Assembly (NCBI GenBank): GCA_003649845.1
Contig: QMTB01000109.1
Span: forward strand, 1-5,535
DNA: 5,535 nt
Direction: 5' to 3'
Origin: Thermoplasmata archaeon
Lineage (GTDB): Archaea > Thermoplasmatota > E2 > DHVEG-1
Position 1 is the first letter of the stretch; each line of letters starts with the position of its first letter. The translations under genes and the position numbers were made by a program. The notes under the pieces are model-generated. The model saw only the letters and a program-made list of their open reading frames with translations. It was not told the DNA's origin and did not search any database. Positions 1-5,453 of this stretch are shown here, piece after piece.

Positions 1-32
1 AATTATAAGTTAATATTTAAATTTGATGAATT
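1..32 (+). promoter_or_regulatory. Possible promoter of the propeller gene, with no clear SD
   Basis: This very AT-rich leader holds two TATA-like stretches, TTATAAG near positions 3-9 and AATATTTAAAT near 12-22. No GGTG or GGAG Shine-Dalgarno sequence precedes the ATG at 33. The first TATA-like stretch lies about 26 bases upstream of the ATG, the distance expected for a leaderless archaeal transcript. That is inference from base composition and spacing, and the window starts too close to judge what lies further upstream. Confidence 0.25.
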
Positions 33-1277
33 ATGAAAAAGGGTTTTATTATATCGCTATTCATTATAATCTCAATAGTTTTCCTATCAGCTATATTCTC
101 TGAAGGGACTCATACTGGTAAATATATCATTCAATGGGAAAAGAATTTTGGATCAGATTGGTCTGGTGGTAGATTTCAAGGTTCTCAACCAATTGGTGAC
201 TGTGATAACGATGGTGAAAATGAGGTACTTATAGGTGGAAGAGATGGTGCTTTAAGGATAATGGAATGGAATGAAGAGGAAGAAGAATATGAAGAGTCTG
301 CAGTGTTACATAGTCCTTTTTATATATATTTTCTTCTTAGAGAATGGCTAACAGGTGAACCCCTCCCTGCTCCAGGTGGTTTTGCTGTAGGCGATGTAAC
401 TGGTGATGGTAAAAATGAGATAGCTGTTACATGGTATAGTGCAATCTATAAATATATAGATGGAAAATATAGGCTCATTGGATTGAATCCATGGATATTT
501 AATCATCATGGCGGCTCTGGTGAATGCGTAATTGGTGATTGTGATAATGACGGTAGAAACGAGGTTATACTATGTGGAGGAGGAGGTCTACCAGATAGTC
601 CTGTTCCCGAGATTGTAGTATTTAAATGGAATGGTTTTCAACTGGTTAAAACAGCTGCCTATGATGACTCAGTTTATGGTTATGCCTATATAGCTGGAGT
701 AGGAGATGTAGATAACGATGAGGAGAATGAGATTGTCTGTGGAATCTCTAATTTTAGATCGCCCAGCATAGAGGGAAATAAAGTAGTGGTACTGGATTGG
801 AATAAATCTACAAACTCTTTTGATCCAACTGTTATCCAGAAGACTTATGGCTATAAATATCATCCTTTTGGTGGTTGGTGTGCAGATAGTGATGGAGATG
901 GAATAGATGAGATACATGTAGGATATGCTGCACCTAGATTATGTGTATTTAAATGGAATGGAACAGGATACAATCTTATATTCGATAGGGAGTGGGAAGG
1001 CGAAGGTATGATGATCGAAGGTGTAAACATTGGTGATGTCGACTATGATGAAATGCCTGAGATATGTGCAGGTACCGATATTATACACATCCTACAATGG
1101 AATGGAAGTACATATGTTGAAGAAGCTGTGATTAATCAAACATATGGAGATCTAGCGGTTGTAAATATAGGTGATTGTGATAATGATGGTAAAGACGAGA
1201 TAAATGCTGCTCCTGTATTTGTAGATAGAGGTCAAGATTATATCTATTGGATATTCAAATATGTAGATGAAGAATAA
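33..1277 (+). CDS. Exported FG-GAP/VCBS-type seven-bladed beta-propeller protein
   Basis: A 414-residue protein with a Sec-type signal peptide: Lys2-Lys3, a hydrophobic core at about 4-20, and probable cleavage near 20-25. There is no lipobox cysteine and no C-terminal anchor, so it is probably secreted or loosely attached to the cell surface. Seven Asp-rich calcium-loop motifs of the GDxDxDGxxEI type lie at about 55, 120, 168, 224, 285, 334 and 380. Each is followed some 15-25 residues later by a strand ending in WN or a similar aromatic pair. Seven such units make one full integrin-alpha-like propeller. The last unit stops after one strand (about 402-410) and the strand at 29-36 can close the ring. 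The loops at 230 and 340 have Glu where Gly is usual. Family members bind calcium and mediate adhesion or ligand contact, but the partner here is unknown. Nine cysteines are unusual for an exported protein and fit an anaerobic setting. The ATG start is set by the signal peptide. The gene appears to stand alone. Confidence 0.85.
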   Translation: MKKGFIISLFIIISIVFLSAIFSEGTHTGKYIIQWEKNFGSDWSGGRFQGSQPIGDCDNDGENEVLIGGRDGALRIMEWNEEEEEYEESAVLHSPFYIYFLLREWLTGEPLPAPGGFAVGDVTGDGKNEIAVTWYSAIYKYIDGKYRLIGLNPWIFNHHGGSGECVIGDCDNDGRNEVILCGGGGLPDSPVPEIVVFKWNGFQLVKTAAYDDSVYGYAYIAGVGDVDNDEENEIVCGISNFRSPSIEGNKVVVLDWNKSTNSFDPTVIQKTYGYKYHPFGGWCADSDGDGIDEIHVGYAAPRLCVFKWNGTGYNLIFDREWEGEGMMIEGVNIGDVDYDEMPEICAGTDIIHILQWNGSTYVEEAVINQTYGDLAVVNIGDCDNDGKDEINAAPVFVDRGQDYIYWIFKYVDEE

Positions 1278-1316
1278 CGGAAATAGAAAATTCAATCAAC
1301 TATTTTAAAAAAACCA

Positions 1317-1344
1317 GTAAATTAATATAGATGGTATAATTTAC
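1317..1344. promoter_or_regulatory. Inverted repeat, candidate operator/promoter of the downstream regulator
   Basis: GTAAATTA (1317-1324) and its exact reverse complement TAATTTAC (1337-1344) flank a 12-base spacer. The half-sites are 20 bases apart, centre to centre, which is two helical turns and suits a dimeric winged-helix protein. TATA-like sequence (TTAATATAG at 1322-1330, TATAATTTA at 1335-1343) lies within the repeat. A transcript from here would start at about 1350-1365, just ahead of the strong SD. The repeat is seen directly; its use as an operator for the adjacent regulator is inference, and AT-rich DNA produces some such repeats by chance. Confidence 0.4.
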
Positions 1345-1364
1345 AAGATGCTGTGATATAGATT

Positions 1365-1376
1365 AGGTGAGGTGAT
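1365..1376 (+). promoter_or_regulatory. Strong archaeal Shine-Dalgarno that argues for an upstream start
   Basis: AGGTGAGGTGAT contains two overlapping GGTGA-type matches to the 3' end of archaeal 16S rRNA and is the best ribosome binding site in the window. It lies 26 bases before the GTG at 1403, too far to serve that codon. It ends five bases before an in-frame ATT at 1382. It also runs into an out-of-frame ATG at 1375 that opens only three codons (ATG GGA TAT TAA). The site therefore points to initiation at 1382, or to a one-base sequence error between 1378 and 1384. Confidence 0.6.
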
Positions 1377-1402
1377 GGGATATTAAAGAGAAAACAAGTA
1401 CA

Positions 1403-1768
1403 GTGTTTGATGAAAAAGATGAAAAGGTCGTAGAACTCTTCACCAATTTAGGTATGCCTAGAAATCTAGCTAAAACACTGATGTATGTATGCCAGGTAGA
1501 CGAATGTCGTTCTACAGATATAGAACAAGGAGCTGATCTAAGACAGCCAGAGGTAAGCGTTGCAATGCAAGAACTTAGACGTAGAGGCTGGGTAACTAAA
1601 CGCAACCTCAAACATAAGGGGAAGGGTAGGCCGGTACACGTCTATAGAGCTACTACAACCTTAGATGAGGTTTTAAAAACCATTGAGGAAGAAAAACTTC
1701 AAGAAGTAGAGGAGATAAAGGAGAATATTGAGGAACTTAAAAATACTATTGCTACTCTAAATCTTTAA
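1403..1768 (+). CDS. Small winged-helix transcriptional regulator (TrmB/MarR-like)
   Basis: A 121-residue DNA-binding protein, counted from the GTG at 1403. A helix at about 8-32 leads into the helix-turn-helix, with a second helix near 36-44 (RSTDIEQGA) and a recognition helix near 48-60 (QPEVSVAMQELRR). A basic wing follows at about 63-82 (RGWVTKRN then KGKGRPVHVY). The tail at about 86-118 is a charged Glu/Lys helix likely to form a dimerising coiled coil. No metal or ligand domain is visible, so it is a compact archaeal regulator. GTG is the first standard start codon, but the reading frame is open back to a TGA at 1373 and the strong SD is placed for the ATT at 1382. Starting there would add seven residues rich in Lys and Thr. 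The gene is probably monocistronic, with its own promoter and a possible autoregulatory inverted repeat. Its targets are unknown. Confidence is high for the fold and moderate for the exact start. Confidence 0.85.
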   Translation: MFDEKDEKVVELFTNLGMPRNLAKTLMYVCQVDECRSTDIEQGADLRQPEVSVAMQELRRRGWVTKRNLKHKGKGRPVHVYRATTTLDEVLKTIEEEKLQEVEEIKENIEELKNTIATLNL

Positions 1769-1776
1769 ACCCTCCC

Positions 1777-1793
1777 TTATTCTCCTTATTTTA
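1777..1793 (+). terminator. T-rich stretch, possible transcription terminator
   Basis: Pyrimidine-rich, T-rich DNA (TTATTCTCCTTATTTTA) begins eight bases after the regulator's stop codon, in the 85-base gap between two convergent genes. Archaeal termination commonly relies on T-rich tracts without a hairpin. The run is interrupted, so support is modest. No matching T-tract is obvious for the opposite strand in the rest of this gap. Confidence 0.35.
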
Positions 1794-1853
1794 ATGTCTA
1801 TCTAACTAAGATTTCTATGAACTCTAAATTTAGTCTAATTTATTGAGGATAAT

Positions 1854-3281
1854 CTAACTCCATTTCTTTATCGTTTTATTATAGACCTCTTTATTATATA
1901 TGCAACCTGGATCTGGAGATAGATAATCATTGGTATATGCATAGGCTCTTGCTCTACATCCACCACAATAATATCTATATGGACATGAACCACATTTTTC
2001 TTTGAGTATATCTTTGTTACGTAGATCTTTTAAAATAGGATTCTCCCTCCATAGTTTCTCAAAATCATCTTTCAATATATTTCCAAGTTTAAGAGGGAAG
2101 AATACACATGGTTGTAAATCGCCATTGGCTTTCATAGCTAGATAAAATCTACCTGCTCCACATCCTCCTATAAACTCTGCTAGATCAACTAGTTGTCCAG
2201 CTAGTTTTGGATTATAGAAATGAGTTGGTACTACTTTCTCTTTCTCTTCTTGTTGTAAGGCTACTCTTGCAAACTGTGGAGCAGTAGAGAGAACATTTAT
2301 ATTCTCTCTTGTCTTAAGTTCATTCCATAGTAGTCTAAGCATCTCTTCTCTCTCATCTGGTGTTAAATCTACTTTTCTAATCTCTTCACCTCTACCTGTT
2401 GGAATAAAGTTGAAAGCCATAAACCAGTTTGCACCTAGTTTCTCACTAAATTCTATTATATCTGGTATTTCTTTATAGTTATATTTGGTTACAGTAGTTG
2501 AAATCTCTACGAAGAATCCTTCGGCTACACTATTCTTGATGCCTTCTACTGTTTTATCAAATGCTCCTTCTATTCCTCTAAAACTATCATGTGTTTCAGC
2601 ATTCGATCCATCTAAGCTTATCTGTACAAACTCTATACCTGCTTTTTTCATTTCTTTTGCTTTTTCTTTAGTTATAAGAGTGCCATTTGTAGCTATAGCT
2701 ACATACATTCCTTTATCAGCAGCATATCTAGTAAGTTCAAAGATATCTGGTCTAACCAGTGGTTCTCCACCTGAGAATGCTAGAATAGTTACACCTGCTC
2801 TATCGAAAACATCTATTGCATGCTTTGCTTGCTCAGTTGTAAGTTCATCTTTCCATATTTTACCTGCTGTTGCATAACAATGTTTACATCTTAGATTGCA
2901 GGCATACGTTACATCCCATACTATCTGATAGGGTGCACCTGCTGTAAAAGGTTTCCTAACTCCAAACTCTGCTACTCCTCTAATAGTAGAGGCAAGTCCT
3001 TTTGCCCAATATGGGTCTCTAAACTTCTTCTTTATATCCTCCGTGGTTAATCCAAAGGCTTCTCCACCTTTATCTAAAATTTTAGCTATAATCTTCTCTG
3101 TAGCTTTACATGATAAACAAGCATCTTTACGTTGTCCAGTGTATAATTCTATCGCTACTTCTATCCTATTTTTCTTGTCCTTCTCACAGTATTTACTCAT
3201 CCCTTTTAGTATGGTTCTAGTGACAGGATTTCCAATTGTGCTTTTTAATAGTTGTACAGTTGTTTGTGTTTTCATTCTCAT
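1854..3281 (-). CDS. Radical SAM/SPASM enzyme with Cys-containing N-terminal domain
   Basis: A 475-residue iron-sulfur enzyme. The radical-SAM CX3CX2C motif (CNLRCKHC) has Cys128, 132 and 135 as ligands of the [4Fe-4S] cluster that cleaves SAM, and GGEP at 171-174 helps bind SAM. The C-terminal SPASM domain is complete: Cys374-X12-Gly-X4-Cys392, then Cys430, 433, 439 and 442 (CX2CX5CX2C) and Cys460, enough for two auxiliary clusters. The stretch CGGCRARAYAYT resembles the haem-pathway enzymes AhbD/NirJ and other COG0535 members, but that ending is shared widely and does not fix the substrate. Residues 1-115 form an extra domain with Cys32, Cys55 and Cys58. SPASM enzymes modify peptides, proteins or tetrapyrroles. 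The ATG overlaps the stop codon of the upstream cobalamin radical-SAM gene (ATGA), and GGGAAGAGG lies just before it. The Met at residue 3 is an alternative start. This is the last gene of a three-gene operon. Confidence 0.9.
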   Translation of the reverse strand: MRMKTQTTVQLLKSTIGNPVTRTILKGMSKYCEKDKKNRIEVAIELYTGQRKDACLSCKATEKIIAKILDKGGEAFGLTTEDIKKKFRDPYWAKGLASTIRGVAEFGVRKPFTAGAPYQIVWDVTYACNLRCKHCYATAGKIWKDELTTEQAKHAIDVFDRAGVTILAFSGGEPLVRPDIFELTRYAADKGMYVAIATNGTLITKEKAKEMKKAGIEFVQISLDGSNAETHDSFRGIEGAFDKTVEGIKNSVAEGFFVEISTTVTKYNYKEIPDIIEFSEKLGANWFMAFNFIPTGRGEEIRKVDLTPDEREEMLRLLWNELKTRENINVLSTAPQFARVALQQEEKEKVVPTHFYNPKLAGQLVDLAEFIGGCGAGRFYLAMKANGDLQPCVFFPLKLGNILKDDFEKLWRENPILKDLRNKDILKEKCGSCPYRYYCGGCRARAYAYTNDYLSPDPGCIYNKEVYNKTIKKWS

Positions 3282-4666
3282 CCTCTTCCCTTAACATAAC
3301 TTCTACTAAAATTCTTTAAAACCTGAGGTATAGCTCTTCTCAATATGAAACCTTTATCTTCTATCAAATCTCTTATTAGAACTTTTGGACGTAGATAGAA
3401 TCTAATATATGCCAGATATAATAGCTTTGATATTTGATTACATGTAAAGTTTTTGAGTTTTAAAACAGGTGTTAAAGTTGTAAATTTACTCCAATCCATT
3501 GTTCTAAGTAGTTTTTCTTTTAGAGAGAGATACCATAGTTTTGTACCTGGATAAGGTGTAGCTAATGTAAATTGTGCAAAATCAACTCCTATCTTCCTTG
3601 AAAAACTCATTGTTTTCTTAATATCCTCTTTATTCTCCTGAGGGAATCCTATTATAAATGATCCTAAAGTATGGAGTTTTGCATTTTTAGCGTTTCTAAT
3701 GGATCTAATCGACTGCTCCAATGTTATTCCTTTACCTATAAAGTTTAATATCTTCTGCGTACCGGATTCTATTCCAAAGTAAATGGTATGTGCCCCTGCT
3801 TTTTTCATTGCCTCTGCTATCTCTCTTGAAAATGTATCTACTCTGGATGAGGCAGACCATATGAGATCTAATTTCTCCTCTCTGATCCTTCTAGACAACT
3901 CTATTACTCTTGATTTTATAAGAGTAAATGTATCGTCTAAGAATTCTATTGATCTCCTATGATATTCATCTTCTAATATTGATAATTCGTCTATTATTCT
4001 TTCTACGCTATGTCCACGCCATTTTTTACCAAATTGTAGTGATGAAGAACAGAATATACAGTTAAAAGGACAACCTCTACTTGTTATAATCGTTCCAAAT
4101 TTTATTCCATCTGCTTTATATCTATCCATTGGTAGTAGATCATATGAAGGTATAGGTATTTTATCGACATTTTTTATCAACTCTCTACGAGGATTACTTA
4201 TTATTTTACCGTTTTCTCTAAAAGTTAAGCCTTTTATATCTTTCAAATCCCTGTTTTTATTGAGGGTATCAACTAATTCTTTGAAGGTATATTCTCCTTC
4301 TCCTCTAACTATATAATCTATGTTTTTACATTCTTCTAATGTTTTCTCAGGTAGAAAGGTTACATGGGGTCCACCTAAAACTATCTTTATATCTTCATTT
4401 ATCTCTTTAGCTATATCAGCTACTTTATATGCATCTAGCATCATACTAGTAGTTGCTGTTAACCCAATTAAATCAGGATTATAATCTTTTATTATACCTT
4501 TAAGGTCTTTAAAGGTTAAATCTTCTGCCATAGAATCTATTATTCTAACATCATTTTCTTCTCTTATCATAGAAGCTAGATAGGCAAGGCTAAGAGGAGG
4601 TACATTTGTATTTACAACACTTTTAATCACATTATCTGTTGGCGGTGATATAAGTAGTGTTCTCAT
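3278..4666 (-). CDS. Cobalamin-binding (class B) radical SAM enzyme
   Basis: A 462-residue protein. Residues 1-140 form a Rossmann-like B12-binding domain, recognised by PPLSLAYLAS (23-32), DSMAEDL (44-50), PDLIGLTATTS (64-74), GGPHVTFLPE (98-107) and RGEGE (121-125). The DxHxxG histidine of methionine-synthase-type B12 proteins is missing, so cobalamin would bind without a histidine ligand, as is common in this class. The radical-SAM core follows, with RGCPFNCIFC giving Cys199, 203 and 206. FLDDTF (242-247), YFGIESG (296-302), SFIIGFP (336-342) and TPYPGTKLW (370-378) are typical core motifs. The last 80 residues are basic and helical with aromatics (YIRFYLRP). Relatives methylate unactivated carbons or phosphorus, form C-C bonds, or act on hopanoids, archaeal lipids, tetrapyrroles and antibiotics; I cannot choose among these. 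The gene overlaps both operon neighbours by ATGA, so it is translationally coupled to them. The SD is weak (AAAGG), consistent with coupling. Confidence 0.9.
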   Translation of the reverse strand: MRTLLISPPTDNVIKSVVNTNVPPLSLAYLASMIREENDVRIIDSMAEDLTFKDLKGIIKDYNPDLIGLTATTSMMLDAYKVADIAKEINEDIKIVLGGPHVTFLPEKTLEECKNIDYIVRGEGEYTFKELVDTLNKNRDLKDIKGLTFRENGKIISNPRRELIKNVDKIPIPSYDLLPMDRYKADGIKFGTIITSRGCPFNCIFCSSSLQFGKKWRGHSVERIIDELSILEDEYHRRSIEFLDDTFTLIKSRVIELSRRIREEKLDLIWSASSRVDTFSREIAEAMKKAGAHTIYFGIESGTQKILNFIGKGITLEQSIRSIRNAKNAKLHTLGSFIIGFPQENKEDIKKTMSFSRKIGVDFAQFTLATPYPGTKLWYLSLKEKLLRTMDWSKFTTLTPVLKLKNFTCNQISKLLYLAYIRFYLRPKVLIRDLIEDKGFILRRAIPQVLKNFSRSYVKGRG

Positions 4667-5088
4667 ATTATAGCCTTTGTTTTCCCAATTTTTTTAATAA
4701 AATTTTTAGCATTATCTATCATTCTAAAAACTCCTCTTAACTTAGCTTTTAGATTACCATCGAGTTTCCTTATAGAATCCTCTGTCTCCTCGAGCAGTAA
4801 TAGGAAATAGTTTAATCTCTCCCTTATAATATCCGATAGATCCGTTTCTATAGTATATACATTTCTCCCGTTTTCTCTAATTTTCTTAATATGTCTCAAT
4901 CCTATAGAACGATTCAAAGCATTTATAGTTGTAGTATAAGCATAGTTTATACGTTCCGATATCTCCCTTGCAGTTAATGGTCTATCTGATACAGCTAGGG
5001 TTGCATAGATAGAAGAGCATATCTCTCCAAATCCCCAGTGTCTGAGAACCATCTTGAGATTGTTCTCCACCTGTTTAATTTTGTCCAT
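4663..5088 (-). CDS. GbsR/MarR-like winged-helix regulator heading the radical-SAM operon
   Basis: A 141-residue DNA-binding protein. A leading helical segment (about 5-34, HWGFGEICSSIYATLAVS) is followed by PLTAREISERI (37-47). The recognition helix lies at about 50-61 and is rich in Thr and Asn. The wing is at 65-81 (RHIKKIRENGRNVYTIE). The pattern PLT-x-EI followed by a wing with NGRNVY resembles GbsR-type archaeal and bacterial regulators (COG1510). Residues 84-135 form a long charged helix that probably dimerises. No cysteine cluster or ligand domain is apparent; the only Cys is Cys24. The ATG is preceded by GTGGTGGC at 5097-5104, a fair archaeal SD. The stop codon overlaps the start of the B12 radical-SAM gene (ATGA). 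It probably controls its own operon through the palindrome at 5118-5135. Family and fold are fairly sure, the effector unknown. Confidence 0.85.
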   Translation of the reverse strand: MDKIKQVENNLKMVLRHWGFGEICSSIYATLAVSDRPLTAREISERINYAYTTTINALNRSIGLRHIKKIRENGRNVYTIETDLSDIIRERLNYFLLLLEETEDSIRKLDGNLKAKLRGVFRMIDNAKNFIKKIGKTKAII

Positions 5089-5117
5089 AACCTATAGCCA
5101 CCACTTAAATATTAAAT

Positions 5118-5135
5118 ATATGAGATTTCTCATAT
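5118..5135. promoter_or_regulatory. Perfect palindrome, candidate operator of the radical-SAM operon
   Basis: ATATGAGATTTCTCATAT is a perfect inverted repeat with 8-base arms and a 2-base centre. It lies 30-47 bases upstream of the regulator's ATG on the - strand, just downstream of the TATA-like box at 5140-5147 and reaching the predicted transcription start near 5117. An archaeal repressor bound here would stop RNA polymerase recruitment. The palindrome is visible directly; binding by the operon's own winged-helix protein is inference from position and symmetry. Confidence 0.55.
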
Positions 5136-5139
5136 CTAT

Positions 5140-5147
5140 GATATAAA
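5140..5147 (-). promoter_or_regulatory. TATA-like box of the radical-SAM operon
   Basis: On the - strand this reads TTTATATC, close to the archaeal TATA consensus. With the usual 26-base spacing, transcription would begin near 5117, leaving a leader of about 29 bases that includes the SD at 5097-5104. A second AT-rich candidate (around 5104-5116) would give a transcript starting almost at the ATG and omitting that SD, so it is less likely. No convincing purine-rich BRE element precedes the chosen box. Confidence 0.4.
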
Positions 5148-5150
5148 AAA
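5145..5150 (-). terminator. T6 tract after the UPF0251 gene
   Basis: Six consecutive Ts on the - strand begin six bases after the TAA of the UPF0251 gene, a plausible archaeal T-tract terminator. The tract overlaps the TATA-like box of the next operon, so the end of one transcription unit and the promoter of the next are packed together. There is no hairpin; support is spacing and sequence only. Confidence 0.35.
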
Positions 5151-5156
5151 TAGTAT

Positions 5157-5453
5157 TTAACCTTTCTGATGAATACCTCTATCTTTTACTATCAACTCCT
5201 TATGCTCCACCAGCATGGCAACAATCTTTTTCCTACCTGAATCAAGGAGTCTCCACACTGTGCCTCTCGAAACCTCCATCCTTTTTGCTGCTTCTTCTTG
5301 ACTCAAACCCATGTAATCAACAAGTCTTAATGCCTCAAGCTCATCCCTGTACAATTCTATGATTCCAGAAGCCATTCTTTTTGGTATCGGCGAAAAAAAC
5401 TCTGCATCAGGAGTGAACCTGATGCACCTGTGTTTTACAGGTCTAGGACTCAT
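5157..5453 (-). CDS. UPF0251 (DUF134) helix-turn-helix DNA-binding protein
   Basis: A 98-residue protein. MSPRPVKHRCIRFTP at the N terminus matches the MPRP-K-R family start. RDELEALRLVDYMGLSQEEA at about 36-55 and KRMEVSRGTVWRLLDSGRKK at about 57-76 are the conserved DELEALRL segment and sigma-70-region-4-like helix-turn-helix of UPF0251. Length is typical of the family. Members are predicted DNA-binding proteins, often found near Mrp/NBP35-type ATPases and NifX/NifB-like iron-molybdenum-cofactor proteins; their regulatory role is poorly defined. A TTG at 5498 would add 15 residues, but those are not family-like and lie inside the preceding gene. The ATG at 5453 overlaps the last 11 bases of that gene, which indicates coupled translation. 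GC content is about 42 percent by hand count, against roughly 30 percent in samples of the neighbouring operon. Confidence 0.88.
   Translation of the reverse strand: MSPRPVKHRCIRFTPDAEFFSPIPKRMASGIIELYRDELEALRLVDYMGLSQEEAAKRMEVSRGTVWRLLDSGRKKIVAMLVEHKELIVKDRGIHQKG

Noticed and set aside
669..917. 82-codon open frame on the - strand
   Set aside because: It is antisense to propeller blades whose repeat pattern is unbroken on the + strand, and it has no start context.
1363..1611. 82-codon open frame on the - strand
   Set aside because: It is antisense to the helix-turn-helix of the small regulator and runs through that gene's SD region. The coding signal is clearly on the + strand.
1824..1833. 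CTAAATTTAG, a 10-base palindrome in the convergent gap
   Set aside because: It is short, AT-rich and placed between two gene ends rather than at a promoter, so it is likely chance.
1769..1853. Search for a RiPP precursor peptide next to the radical-SAM genes
   Set aside because: The convergent gap is only 85 bases, the operon junctions overlap, and the promoter region has no short ORF with an SD.
2485..2877. 130-codon open frame on the + strand
   Set aside because: It is antisense to the radical-SAM core, whose CX3CX2C and GGEP motifs are intact on the - strand. The translation is low-complexity, Ser/Ala/Pro-rich and shows no domain.
1854..3281. Naming the SPASM enzyme as AhbD/NirJ (haem pathway)
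   Set aside because: The C-terminal GGCRARAY pattern is similar, but it occurs across many SPASM proteins. The long N-terminal Cys domain and the absence of any haem-pathway neighbour argue against a confident name.
3043..3294. 83-codon open frame on the + strand with a hydrophobic product
   Set aside because: It lies antisense to the N-terminal domain of the SPASM enzyme. The hydrophobicity comes from reading Lys/Glu codons backwards, and no SD precedes it.
3278..4666. Naming the B12 enzyme as an archaeal lipid ring synthase (Grs) or BchE-type cyclase
   Set aside because: The domain order is shared by a very large superfamily, and nothing visible in the sequence separates these functions.
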